NCBI RefSeq assembly: GCF_014489495.1
Contig: NZ_CP060781.1
Span: 1-64,000, forward strand
Source of the DNA: Sphingomonas daechungensis
Lineage (GTDB): Bacteria > Pseudomonadota > Alphaproteobacteria > Sphingomonadales > Sphingomonadaceae
Length of the DNA: 64,000 nt
Reading direction: 5' to 3'
Made by a program: the position numbers and the translations under genes. The notes beneath the pieces were generated by a model. That model was given only the letters and a program-made list of their open reading frames with translations, did not search any database and was not told the origin of the DNA. Shown here piece by piece: positions 45,387 to 53,749 of the stretch. How positions within the stretch are numbered: the stretch's first letter is position 1; every line of letters starts with the position of its first letter.

Positions 45387-45406
45387 ATTTCGATTGTATT
45401 CGAAAT
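45387..45406. promoter_or_regulatory. ArsR operator 1
   Basis: ATTTCGA-TTGTAT-TCGAAAT, a perfect 7-bp inverted repeat of the usual ArsR-site form, 163 bp before arsR. Confidence 0.65.
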
Positions 45407-45434
45407 ATAATTGACTGGACATCGTGATTCTGTC

Positions 45435-45454
45435 ATTTCGAGTTTCATCGAAAG
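45435..45454. promoter_or_regulatory. ArsR operator 2 (one mismatch)
   Basis: ATTTCGA-GTTTCA-TCGAAAG, directly before the leader frame; likely the second site for arsenite-responsive repression. Confidence 0.5.
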
Positions 45455-45462
45455 GACGGCTC

Positions 45463-45567
45463 ATGGCTGCTCTATCCAGTCTTCTCCGCTCCCTGCTGAC
45501 CGCGATCACCGCGCTCCCGCCGGTTCCGTGCTGCGCCTCCGCCATCAACTGGGCGAGCTTCCGCTAA
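45463..45567 (+). CDS. Short Cys-Cys leader peptide before arsR
   Basis: ATG 45463 has its own AAAGGA site. The 34-residue frame reads MAALSSLLRSLLTAITALPP, VPCCASAINWASFR and stops one base before the arsR start, which lacks a strong ribosome site. It may serve for translational coupling or, with its vicinal cysteines, as an As(III)-binding peptide. The alternative is that it is a chance frame. Confidence 0.4.
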   Translation: MAALSSLLRSLLTAITALPPVPCCASAINWASFR

Positions 45568-45568
45568 G

Positions 45569-45909
45569 ATGCGCGCGGAAAACGCTGTCGAGGCGCTCGC
45601 CGCGCTCGCGCAGGAACATCGGCTCGCTCTGTTCCGCTTGCTCGTCCAGGCCGGAGACAAGGGCATGGCGGCGGGCGCGATCGCCGATGCACTTGGCGTC
45701 CCAAACAGCTCGCTGTCGTTCCATCTCGCGCAGCTCCGGAATGCCGGACTGATCCTGCAGGAGCGGCAGCACCGCTCGCTCATCTACCGCGCCAACTATC
45801 CGGCGATGAACAAGCTCGTCGGGTATCTCATGGAAAACTGCTGTGCCGGTGCCGACTGCGGCGCGGATACAGCCTGCGAAATTCCCGCCAGGAAAGGAAA
45901 TCCGCTTGA
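45569..45909 (+). CDS. arsR: ArsR family arsenic-responsive repressor
   Basis: The winged helix reads AVEALAALAQEHRLALFRLL, GAIADALGVPNSSLSFHLAQ, LRNAGLILQERQHRSLIYR, followed by a Cys-rich tail (MENCCAGADCGADTAC) that would hold As(III). The N-terminal C-x-C of classical ArsR is absent; the C-terminal Cys cluster is the type seen in several proteobacterial ArsR. The natural stop is probably TGA 45907, overlapping the arsI TTG start, which needs one frame change; the given frame otherwise runs to 46042. It represses this operon. Confidence 0.85.
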
Positions 45910-46349
45910 AGCGCCTGCACGTCCACGTCGGGGTCGAGAACCTCGCCCACTCCATGAACTTCTACTCGACGTTGTTCGGATCCGAACCGACCGTCGTGAA
46001 GGACGATTACGCCAAGTGGATGCTCGAAGATCCGCGCGTTAACTTCGCCATCTCCGCGGGCAATCATGCTCGCAAGGGCATCGAGCATCTCGGCATCCAG
46101 GTAGAAAGCCCAGACGAACTCTCCGAAGTCTACGGACGCCTGAAGGCCGCCGACCGGCCAGTCCTCGAAGAAGGCCAGACGACCTGTTGCTACGCCAAGT
46201 CCGAGAAAAGCTGGATCAGCGATCCGGACGGCGTCGTCTGGGAAGCCTTTTTCACCAACGGGGAAGCGACGACCTACGGCGACAGCCCCGCGCTCGACAC
46301 GCTGAGGCCTTGCGAAGCTAAGTGCTGCGCACCGAGGGCAGCGGCATGA
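45906..46349 (+). CDS. arsI: ArsI/CadI-type VOC-fold metalloid resistance protein (organoarsenical C-As lyase type)
   Basis: I chose TTG 45906 (read as M-K-R-L-H-V-H-V) with an AGGAAA site; the family normally starts MKRLHVHVSV. The glyoxalase-fold product reads VGVENLAHSMNFYSTLFGSE, VKDDYAKWMLEDPRVNFAIS, GIEHLGIQVESPDELSEVY and GQTTCCYAKSEKSWISDPDG. The vicinal cysteines in T-T-C-C-Y are the trivalent-organoarsenical site of ArsI lyases. A C-terminal CEAKCC adds a possible As(III) site. The stop overlaps arsC (ATGA). Confidence 0.85.
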   Translation: MKRLHVHVGVENLAHSMNFYSTLFGSEPTVVKDDYAKWMLEDPRVNFAISAGNHARKGIEHLGIQVESPDELSEVYGRLKAADRPVLEEGQTTCCYAKSEKSWISDPDGVVWEAFFTNGEATTYGDSPALDTLRPCEAKCCAPRAAA

Positions 46350-46849
46350 CCCGTCCCTACAACGTGCTGTTCCTGTGCACCGGGAACTCCGCCCGCTCGA
46401 TCCTCGCCGAAGCGATCCTCAACAAGGACGGCGCAGGACGCTTCAACGCCTTTTCGGCCGGCAGCTTTCCCAAGGGCCAGGTCCATGCCGAGGCGCTCAA
46501 GCTCCTGGACGAACTCGGCTATCCGTCGGAGGGCTTCCGCTCGAAAAGCTGGGACGAGTTCGCCGCCGATGGCGCACCGCTGCTCGATTTCGTCTTCACC
46601 GTTTGCGACAATGCAGCGGGCGAAACCTGTCCATTCTGGCCGGGCCAGCCGATGACGGCGCATTGGGGCATCGAAGACCCAGCCGCAGTCCAGGGCGAGC
46701 GCCAGCCGCAAGCCTTCCGCAATGCCTACTATGCGCTGCAAAGACGGATCGGGTTGTTCCTGTCGTTGCCCTTCGAAAGCAGCGACGAACTGAGCCTTCA
46801 GACGAGGCTGCGGGAGATAGGGCGAACCGGCGACCAGGATGCCGCCTGA
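46346..46849 (+). CDS. arsC: Arsenate reductase, low-molecular-weight phosphatase (thioredoxin) type
   Basis: The P-loop reads VLFLCTGNSARSILAEAIL (C-x-x-G-N-S-x-R), with SAGSFPKGQVHAEALKLLDE and the second Cys pair region DFVFTVCDNAAGETCPFWPG. These are the nucleophile and relay cysteines of thioredoxin-coupled ArsC. About 167 residues, intact. It reduces arsenate to arsenite, which leaves through AqpS encoded next. ATG 46346 overlaps the arsI stop. Confidence 0.9.
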   Translation: MTRPYNVLFLCTGNSARSILAEAILNKDGAGRFNAFSAGSFPKGQVHAEALKLLDELGYPSEGFRSKSWDEFAADGAPLLDFVFTVCDNAAGETCPFWPGQPMTAHWGIEDPAAVQGERQPQAFRNAYYALQRRIGLFLSLPFESSDELSLQTRLREIGRTGDQDAA

Positions 46850-47515
46850 CGCTCCGCCGCTCGGGCGGCGCATTGCGGCGGAAGGTATAGGCTCGTTCCT
46901 CCTGTTCGCGTGCGTGATCGGTTCGGGCATCATGGCCGCGAACCTATCCGGCGGAAACGACGCAATCGCCTTGCTCGGAAACACGCTTGCAACCGGCGCG
47001 ATTTTATTCGTGCTGATCACCATGCTTGGGCCGATTTCCGGAGCGCATATGAACCCGGCGGTCAGCCTAGTCGCCGCTTCGCGGGCGATCTGCGGTGGAC
47101 CGATGCAGGAGCCTACATTCTCGCGCAAATGGCGTTCGGAATCCTTGGCGCCTGGGCGGCGCATTTGATGTTCGATCTTCCGACGCTCCAGCTGTCGGTG
47201 AAGGCCCGAACCGGCCTCGGCCAATGGACCGGCGAGGCGGTAGCCACCTTCGGCTTGATCTTGACCATTCTCGGCACCGTGAAGCACCGCCCGCAGTGGG
47301 TCCCCGCCACCGTCGCGCTCTACATCACCGCGGCTTACTGGTTCACTTCGTCAACTAGCTTTGCGAATCCCGCGATTACCGTCGCTCGAAGCCTGTCCGA
47401 TACGTTTGCCGGAATTGCTCCTGCCGATGTTCCGCTGTTCATCGTTGCTCAGCTGATTGGAGCGATGGCGGCTGCATTGACTGCGAAGTGGCTCTTCTCT
47501 GACAGGGCGGCCTAG
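46839..47515 (+). CDS. aqpS: Aquaglyceroporin (AqpS-like) arsenite channel (one frameshift)
   Basis: ATG 46839 lies inside the end of arsC (11-nt overlap). The MIP-family product has six membrane helices and both half-helix motifs: ISGAHMNPAVSLVAA and TSFANPAITVARSLSDTFAG (N-P-A twice). A frame change near 47075 splits it. In ars operons without arsB or acr3, AqpS gives downhill efflux of arsenite formed by ArsC, as established in Sinorhizobium meliloti. The stop codon (TAG 47513-47515) abuts or forms the start of a repeat. Confidence 0.85.
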
Positions 47516-47580
47516 TGGCGGGAATGGGTCGAATGCCGCCACTAACCTAATGGCAGCAATGGGTCGAAAGCTGCCACTAC
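47515..47580. repeat. Dispersed hairpin repeat, two near-perfect units
   Basis: TGGCGGGAATGGGTCGAATG with CCGCCACTA, then TGGCAGCAATGGGTCGAAAG with CTGCCACTA. Both stems are perfect and differ from each other in a compensated pair. Confidence 0.85.
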
Positions 47581-47606
47581 GTCAGCTAACTTATGGCGGG
47601 GGAGCC

Positions 47607-48679
47607 TCAGGCCGCGTGTGTGACTCGTGATTCAAACGTGGCCTTAGTGACCGTGACGGCTAGTCCCCCATGGATGACGTTTCAGATACCTGAGCGTTCA
47701 GCTGTTTCGCTAACGCAGCCACTAACGCCGTGCCAAGCCCGGTTGATGCACTTGGTTCGTTTGTCTCGCTTCTCCCGATACCGTTGTCCGCCACAGTGAG
47801 CTTCCAATCCGACTTTGCCATCTCGAAGGTCACTCGGATTCGGGCGGACGAATTGGGCAAAGGAAATGCATATTTGACTGCATTGATGATCAGTTCGGTG
47901 ACAATCAAGCCGATGCTTACCGCGTGGCTCGTTTGGAGCACGCCAGGGTCAGCACGGACAGTGATGTCGATGTCCTGACGGGGGTCCACCATGGACGCGG
48001 CAAGGCCCGAGCTGAGCTTCGCAAGGTATGGACCAATCTCAATTTGCTCGATGCCATCAGACGCATGCAAGTGGCCCTGCACCGCCGCCACGGACATTAC
48101 CCTCTGATGGGCAGCACGGAGCTCATTCTTGGTTTCTTCTGAGGTCACTGCTCCGGCCTTCAACAGCAAGATGCTGGCAATGATCTGCAAGCTGTTTGCA
48201 ATGCGGTGCCGCATCTCGCGAAGAAGAGTCCGTTGCTGCTCTAACAGCTCCTCCGTATGCTCCAGTAGTTTCTGTTTCTCCTGTTCGGCGATCCGACGTT
48301 CGGTGATGTCCTTGATCGCCACCAGTACCATCCTGCCCGACCCGTCGCCGTCACGGATCGGAAGAGCATTTAGACATAAGGTTCGCCGCCCGACCTTGCC
48401 GAAATCGCGCTCGAACTCGAAGCTTTCGATAGTCCCGCGATCGTCGACAACCGCGGCTAGCAGCTGTCGCAGGCCCGGTATGTCCCATGCGCCACCCGAA
48501 AGCTCGAACAACGAATTGCCGTGCACAGCGGCCGGAACCTCGCCGAAGACCTCGTAGAAGCAACGACTAGCCGCGAGAAGACGCAACGTGTCATCCAAGA
48601 CCAGGAAGGGTTCGGGCAGAGTGTCGACGATTGCCAGCGCCAAGGCTTGCGCTTGCTCCCTATCGTCTAACTCTTTCAT
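47607..48679 (-). CDS. PAS-HWE/HisKA_2 sensor histidine kinase (one frameshift at the end)
   Basis: ATG 48679 (MKELDDREQAQALALAIVDT). A PAS domain (LPEPFLVLDDTLRLLAASRC to MVLVAIKDITER) precedes a phosphoacceptor region (LLREMRHRIANSLQIIASIL, with the M-R-H-R-I/V-x-N-x-L-Q His box) and an ATPase domain (IVTELIINAVKYAFP, DNGIGRS, GLGTALV). A frame change near 47665 restores the usual tail (LAVTVTKATFESRV). This HWE/HisKA_2 class is typical of the alphaproteobacterial general stress and light networks. It follows a receiver protein gene on the same strand. Confidence 0.85.
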
Positions 48680-48792
48680 CTTGGTAGCTCCAATCGGGCG
48701 GGAGCTTCGCATCTCTCTGTTGCCGGCACGCGATTCGCCTGTCCGGTAATGAGATGGTTATACTCTACTTGGGATAACGATCCCACTACCGA

Positions 48793-49217
48793 TTAGTTCG
48801 CTGCCGGCGGAGGATCACATGGAATGCTGGACGCGGCTCGGTTGGCATCTGCGGTAGTAATCAGGGCTGAGATTGCTGCCAACAACTGTGCCGGAGCGTA
48901 CGGCTTTTGCACAAGTTGGCTGTTCGGAACTCCGTGTGTGGGCCACTCTCCGGCACTCAACGCAGTCATGTACACGATCGGAATGTCAGCCTGATGCTCC
49001 CGCGCATATCTGGCGACTTCCCAGCCATCGGGGCCACCACCCAGGCCAATGTCGGTGATCAGTCCCGCGAACCCCGCCCCGGTGCGTCGAGCGCGTCCAG
49101 AGCCTCGGCACCGGTCATGGCTACTCTAACGGCATAACCACCCAGCTCGAGGGCATCCTCGGCAACCATGACAACCAGTGCGTCATCTTCGACCAGCAGC
49201 AACACAGGCTCTTCCAA
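48793..49217 (-). CDS. Single-domain response regulator (one frameshift)
   Basis: The receiver reads EEPVLLLVEDDALVVMVAED, ALELGGYAVRVAMTGAEALD and, after a shift near 49065, GLITDIGLGGGPDGWEVARY with the phosphoacceptor Asp, DIPIVYMTALSAG (T/S) and QLVQKPYAP (Lys). The start is taken as TTG 49217; the open frame begins farther up at 49382. The 80-bp gap to the HWE kinase and shared orientation indicate a pair. No output domain, so it probably acts in a phosphorelay. Confidence 0.75.
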
Positions 49218-49404
49218 GTTTGCCCCCGCAGCCGCGGCGGCGATGCCGCACTGTGTTTTCTGACAGAGACTGAACAAGACGGGGAGCAATGAGTTCCGGA
49301 AGGTGACCACGCGTGAAATGGTCGGCGTGATTGGGCTCAACGTCAAAACCTTCCGACCTAGTTCAAACGTCTCTTTAAGCACGGGATCTCGTCGTTGAAG
49401 AAGC

Positions 49405-49445
49405 TGCCACGGCAGTTTGAGCGGGAAACTTCCCGCATACCGAGG
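49405..49445. repeat. Degenerate dispersed hairpin repeat
   Basis: AGCTGCCACGGCAGTTTGAG with GGGAAACTTCCCG, a worn copy between the receiver and the monooxygenase. Confidence 0.35.
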
Positions 49446-50456
49446 TTAGCCCGTTGTTGGGGTCTCGGACGTTTGCTGCACGGCTGTCATGAGCAGTTCG
49501 TATGATTTGAGACGTGCTTCGTGATCGAACACCTGAGAGGTTACCATGAGCTCGTCGGGCTTGGTGCGATCGACGAACTGTTGAAGCTGGTGGCGCGCCG
49601 TCTCTCGGCTGCCGATTGCGGATACAGACAGGATTGACCGGAGAAGCGCACGGCCTTCGAGCGGAAGCTCTTCGAGGTAGCCTGCCTTTGGGGGTGGAAG
49701 CTGGATCGGACGTCCGGTTCGAAGCGCGACAAACGCCTGCTGTACCGAGGTGGCTAGCCGCTTTGCTTCCTCGTCAGTGTCCGCAACGATCGCGTTGAAG
49801 CCCAGCATGACGTACGGCTTCGCAAGTTGTTCAGATGGCTTGAACCGCTCTCGGTAGACCGAGACGGCTTCCATCATCATTTGCGGCGCGAAGTGAGACG
49901 CAAAGGCATAGGGAAGCCCCAGCATCGCCGCTAACTGAGCCCCGAACAGGCTAGATCCGAGTATCCAAAGCGGAATGTTGAGCCCCTCGCCCGGAACGGC
50001 ACGCACCCCGCCACTTTCACCGCGGAAGTACTCTTGAAGCTCGACGACGTCTCGCGGGAACTGGTTTTCGTCGGACGCGAGATTGCGTCGGAGAGCGTGA
50101 GCCGCGGCTTGGTCTGTTCCGGGAGCACGCCCCAATCCAAGATCGATCCTGCCGGGGTATAGAGACTCAAGTGTTCCGAACTGCTCAGCGACGGTCAGCG
50201 GGGCATGATTTGGGAGCATGATGCCTCCCGCACCGATGCGAATGTTGGAGGTCTGCGAACCGACATAAGCAAGCACAACGGCCGTGGCGGCACTGGCAAT
50301 ACCGGGCATTGAATGGTGCTCGGCCATCCAGAAGCGCCTGTAACCCAACCGCTCCGCAAGCTGTGCAAGCCCTGCGGAATTGCGAAAAGCTTGGCCAGCA
50401 GTTGCTCCCTCTACAATGGGTGCGAGATCTAGAACGGACAAAGGGATCATTCGCAC
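49446..50456 (-). CDS. LLM-class flavin-dependent oxidoreductase (luciferase-like)
   Basis: The intact 336-residue enzyme is a TIM-barrel flavin monooxygenase of the YhbW type: [80 protein letters not shown] and [17 protein letters not shown]. The E-H-H and G-x-G motifs that bind reduced FMN are present. The substrate is unknown. It stands alone between repeat copies. Confidence 0.9.
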   Translation of the reverse strand: MRMIPLSVLDLAPIVEGATAGQAFRNSAGLAQLAERLGYRRFWMAEHHSMPGIASAATAVVLAYVGSQTSNIRIGAGGIMLPNHAPLTVAEQFGTLESLYPGRIDLGLGRAPGTDQAAAHALRRNLASDENQFPRDVVELQEYFRGESGGVRAVPGEGLNIPLWILGSSLFGAQLAAMLGLPYAFASHFAPQMMMEAVSVYRERFKPSEQLAKPYVMLGFNAIVADTDEEAKRLATSVQQAFVALRTGRPIQLPPPKAGYLEELPLEGRALLRSILSVSAIGSRETARHQLQQFVDRTKPDELMVTSQVFDHEARLKSYELLMTAVQQTSETPTTG

Positions 50457-50593
50457 GAGATGGTCGTCCGAGTGACGAGATCAACCCGTACCGTCTGAAG
50501 TACATGCTCCCGATCAGCTGTGATCCAAGTCGCATTGACGTCAAAGCGCACAAAACGAGGAATCTGCCGATGTCGAAGGTGGGTCGCGACTTA

Positions 50594-50622
50594 TGTCTGC
50601 TTTGAGCGGAAAGCGGACACTA
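50594..50622. repeat. Dispersed hairpin repeat
   Basis: TGTCTGCTTTGAGCGGAAAG with CGGACACTA. The remaining 50623-50864 holds no supported gene. Confidence 0.55.
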
Positions 50623-50864
50623 TGAGCTCGCGATCAAGTGGGCTTCACCGGTCTGCGGTCCAACTGTTCTTTCTCGACGGCAGGTGAACGCGATCCTCAC
50701 GGGGCATTCACTTGAAGGGGCGCTCTGTCTCTCATCGGCTTCGGAACTTCCGAGCCAATCTCACCGAGGGTACCTCCAGATCAGTGACAAATGTTTAGGG
50801 AATTGCGCCTTGGCACAATGAAGGGAGAAACGCGTTGGAGTCTCACTTCGTCATGAGGTGCTGA

Positions 50865-51200
50865 ATGCGTCCGCTACTTGCTGCTATCATTGTTTTTGCC
50901 GCGGCCGCTTGCCAACGCACAGCTGAGCAGCGGGCTGCAGACGAGTTACGGAACGATGCCCAACAAGAAGGCGCGTCAGTCGAGAAACGGGCGGCTAGCG
51001 AAGCAGATCGACTAGAGCAGCAAGCCTCTGATCTGGGGAACGAAGCAAATCAGGCGGGTGGCATGACCGGGAAGCGTTTGAATGTACGAGCGCAGGCCTT
51101 GAATGATGAAGCCAAGATCGTCCGGAAGCAGGCGGATATGAAAGCTGATGCGATCAAAGAAAGCGCAGATGCGAGAATAAAGGCGTCAAAAAGCCGTTGA
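50865..51200 (+). CDS. Small lipoprotein with coiled coil
   Basis: The 111-residue product has a lipoprotein signal (LLAAIIVFAAAAC, lipobox A-A-A-C at residue 16) and then a continuous charged helix (EQRAADELRNDAQQEGASVE, KRAASEADRLEQQASDLGNE, AKIVRKQADMKADAIKESAD). It is expected at the periplasmic face of the inner or outer membrane. No Asp at +2 to retain it in the inner membrane, so outer-membrane location is likely. Function unknown. Confidence 0.65.
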   Translation: MRPLLAAIIVFAAAACQRTAEQRAADELRNDAQQEGASVEKRAASEADRLEQQASDLGNEANQAGGMTGKRLNVRAQALNDEAKIVRKQADMKADAIKESADARIKASKSR

Positions 51201-51274
51201 GAAGTCCTTGGCTCAGTCGGTGCCGGACGAAGGAAGCAATTCCGAACCAATGCAAATGCTACACTCGGCCGTGA

Positions 51275-51427
51275 ATGGAAGGTCTTACGCGTGGGGACGA
51301 GCCGTCCATTGCGTATCGAGTCAGCCCCGAAGAAGGCGCCGTCCAACTCTTCAAGCTTCTTGCCGAAACTTCTGTCGACCGAAAACTCAGCAGCCGGCCC
51401 GTCAGCCTCGCCCGTGGTTATCGTTGA
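51275..51427 (+). CDS. Possible small hypothetical protein
   Basis: The 50-residue frame reads MEGLTRGDEPSIAYRVSPEE, GAVQLFKLLAETSVDRKLSS and RPVSLARGYR. It has balanced, protein-like composition, but no ribosome site or family support. Confidence 0.3.
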   Translation: MEGLTRGDEPSIAYRVSPEEGAVQLFKLLAETSVDRKLSSRPVSLARGYR

Positions 51428-51522
51428 AGAGATGAAAATGGACCTCGGCATTTCATCCGAGCGCAGCGATTTGATTTCTGTTCCGCCCAAACGTGCGGCC
51501 AGCTAGCGTAGTCGGACGTGTA

Positions 51523-51552
51523 GTGTCCGCTCTAGGTCGACAGCGGACGCTA
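51523..51552. repeat. Dispersed hairpin repeat supplying a stop codon
   Basis: TGTCCGCTCTAGGTCGACAG with CGGACGCTA. The CTA at 51550-51552 is the stop (TAG) of the minus-strand zinc-ribbon gene. Confidence 0.7.
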
Positions 51553-51785
51553 CTCGAATGGGTTGAAACCGAAGTAGACAAGCTCCTGCGTTTCCTTGCC
51601 GATGCGCGTTCCACACCATGGGCAGAACTGGATGAAGCAGTCGTAGCGACCGCTCGACGTTAGCAACATCGTCGCCGCTCCCGCAGTCGGATGTAGCTCG
51701 ACAAGTGCGTCCGGTAAGTCGATCTCAGTGACGCGCTTATAATAGTCGCGTCCCTTCGCAGCTCTTCACAGCACGGATTCAGCAT
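51550..51785 (-). CDS. Small zinc-ribbon-like protein, DUF6980 type (one frameshift)
   Basis: ATG 51785 gives MLNPCCEELRRD; after a frame change near 51745 the frame continues YYKRVTEIDLPDALVELHPT, ATMLLTSSGRYDCFIQFCPW, CGTRIGKETQELVYFGFNPF and stops inside a repeat unit. The N-terminal C-C and the later F-C-P-W-C-G match small proteins with C-C-x-x-M/L...F-C-P-W-C-G and probably bind one zinc. About 78 residues. Function unknown. Confidence 0.55.
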
Positions 51786-51816
51786 CACGCCGGCGTCTCA
51801 TGGTGCGCTAGTGTAC

Positions 51817-51840
51817 GCAATGGGTCGAAAAGCGGTCGTT
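51817..51840. repeat. Dispersed hairpin repeat, partial
   Basis: TACGCAATGGGTCGAAAAG with CGGTCG; only loop and part of the stem are kept. Confidence 0.4.
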
Positions 51841-51877
51841 GGACGATGCCCGTGGCCTAGCTGCGCTGGAGTCCGCC

Positions 51878-52266
51878 ATGCCAACGATCACCGCTTTCGA
51901 ATCTTCCCCGGGGTAAGGGGCAGGGCCACGCCCGTGACATGCGCCTTAGCTGGGCCTTTGAGGAGGTCGGTCGGCCCTACGGAGCTGCGTTCGTTGGAAG
52001 TCCTCAAACAGCCATGCTACCTCTCGCTCAACCCCTTTGGCAGCATCCCCACCTACGAGGAGGGGCGACTCGTCCTTTTCGAGTCAGCGCGGCCTCCTCA
52101 TGGTCACTGTGCTTCGGCGCTGGAGCCGTCGAACTTTCCTGGCACCCGCAACATCGTGGAGGAATCCTCAAACCTCGCCGATTACGTTGAGCGGGGAAAA
52201 AGTCGACCAGCGTTCCAGCGAGCGTTTGAGGCGCAGTTTGCGGTGTTTCAAGGCGCCAAAAATTGA
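51878..52266 (+). pseudogene. Glutathione S-transferase with internal deletion
   Basis: ATG 51878 (MPTITAFESSPG). The thioredoxin-like domain is readable in two frames: DMRLSWAFEEVGRPYGAAF, ELRSLEVLKQPCYLSLNPFG, SIPTYEEGRLVLFESA (the E-S that contacts glutathione). Directly after this, near 52091, comes LLMVTVLRRW and then LADYVERGKSRPAFQRAFEA, QFAVFQGAKN, the last helix of the family. The 90-100 residues of the helical domain normally in between are missing. I therefore read it as an internal deletion, plus a frame change near 51985. Probably inactive. Confidence 0.65.
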
Positions 52267-52334
52267 TTGCATCGGTGTCGTGCACAGCGCCGAAGCTGCG
52301 AAGCCTGCTGACCAGTGATTACGCCAACTCGGTG

Positions 52335-52390
52335 ATGGCAGGAATGGGGCCAAGGCTGTCGCGGCGCGAAAGGGTAGAAAGCCGCCACTT
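52335..52390. repeat. Dispersed hairpin repeat, two units
   Basis: TGGCAGGAATGGGGCCAAGG then GTCGCGGCGCGAAAGGGTAG with AAAGCCGCCAC. Confidence 0.6.
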
Positions 52391-52407
52391 CATTGTCACG
52401 CCGCACT

Positions 52408-52560
52408 TTAAGCGTCGTCGGTAGGAGTCCGTTTGGCGCTGGCGCTGAAGGCAAGCGCCAAAGCAACACCCACTCCGATCCCTATGGCGACATTCTTCAA
52501 GGCAAAGCCAACCGCGACACCTATGAAGATTCCAGCGATAAACCCATTGCCTCTGTTCAT
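52408..52560 (-). CDS. Small glycine-rich membrane protein
   Basis: ATG 52560 has a GGAGGCGG site. The 50-residue product (MNRGNGFIAGIFIGVAVGFA, LKNVAIGIGVGVALALAFSA, SAKRTPTDDA) has one or two glycine-zipper membrane helices and a polar tail. This kind of small G-x-x-x-G protein is common and unassigned. Confidence 0.55.
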   Translation of the reverse strand: MNRGNGFIAGIFIGVAVGFALKNVAIGIGVGVALALAFSASAKRTPTDDA

Positions 52561-52602
52561 GCCGCCTCCGTGCTTAAGTGAATCTATCGCCGTTGGGCGA
52601 TT

Positions 52603-52654
52603 GGCTGCAATGGGTCGAAAAACGTCGCGGCAAGTTTGGGGAAAGCGGACACTC
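52603..52654. repeat. Dispersed hairpin repeat, two units
   Basis: GCTGCAATGGGTCGAAAAAC then GTCGCGGCAAGTTTGGGG with AAAGCGGACACT. Confidence 0.65.
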
Positions 52655-52808
52655 TGCTTGAGCCGACTCTCGTGGAGCAGACTTGGATAAGTCGAGCGTT
52701 CGCTTCCATTCGGTGCTACGAGACGGCAATTGGGCGGCTTCCCTCCCGTAAGCATACGCCTGGCAGAGAGACCATCGAGCTCCCGCTTGCCAATCAAGGA
52801 GCCAAGTT

Positions 52809-53749
52809 GTGAATCAACAGCCGGAGCCGAAGAAGATCCTTCTTCAAACGACCATCCCGACAACCGAAGACGATTGGTCGATCGCGCGCTTCAGCAGCCT
52901 TGCTGCGCTGCTTCGCGATGCGCGCGATGAAAGCGGCAACACTCTCTACGAAGTGACCGCGCGCGATCGCGATCCGCCCGGGAGGCCGGACCCGGTGCTA
53001 TCGACCATCGATGGAAGCGACTTCGACGAGCTTTGGCTGTTCGCAGTTGATACCGGGAACGGTCTCACAGAGGAGGATTGCGCTGCCATCTCCCGCTTCA
53101 GAAAGAATGGCGGGGACTGCTCGTGACGCGCGACCACATGGACTTGGGGTCATCAGTCTGCACCTTAGGCGGCGTTGGAAAGGCGCATTACTTCCATTCC
53201 AAACAGCCGGATCCGGACGTCAGCCGTCGCAAGCGCGACGACCCTTATACGGCCGACATTGATTGGCCGAACTTTCACTCCGGGGCGAACGGCGATTTTC
53301 AGGAAATCGAGGTTGTCGGGGAGGCCCATCCCGTGCTCGCCAACGAACGATCACCTATGGGCTCGATCCACTTCCTGCCGTCTCACCCTCACGAGGGCGA
53401 CATCGGCGCTCCGAAAGGAGAGGATGCGCGGGTTATCGTGAAAGGGAAGAGCAAGGCGACCGGCGTCGACTTCAACATCGCTGTCGCCTTCGAGCCTGGC
53501 AAGCATGGCGGCGCAGCGATTGCCGAAAGCACCTTCCACCACTTCGCCGACTATAATTGGGACCCGCAGGCCGGCTGCCCAAGCTTTGTCAGCGAAAAGC
53601 CGGGTGACGGCCTGCTGCGAGTGCCACAAGCGATGGCGGACACGCACTGTTACGCGCTAAACATCGCAAGCTGGCTGTCCGGCGCCTTGCGGACACAGCA
53701 GAAGACAACACGCGCCGCCGCGCTGGCGGGCGCCATTCCGGCAGACTAA
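52809..53749 (+). CDS. ThuA-like / glutamine-amidotransferase-fold protein (one frameshift)
   Basis: The start (MNQQPEPKKILLQTTIPTTE) leads to LSTIDGSDFDELWLFAVDTG, NGLTEEDCAAISRFRKNGG and, after a frame change near 53115, GLLVTRDHMDLGSSVCTLGG. The later part includes WPNFHSGANGDFQEIEVVGE, HPVLANERSPMGSIHFLPSH, VDFNIAVAFEPGKHGGAAIA and STFHHFADYNWDP. The flow of L-W-L-F...G-G-G-L-L-V-T-R-D-H...E-S-T-F-H-H-F-x-D resembles class-I amidotransferase-like (ThuA/DJ-1) folds. No classical Cys-His-Glu triad is clear. About 315 residues; function unknown. Confidence 0.55.

Noticed and set aside
21214-52654. CRISPR-like array from the repeated core
   Set aside because: Copies are dispersed over 30 kb, not regularly spaced, and no cas gene is present.
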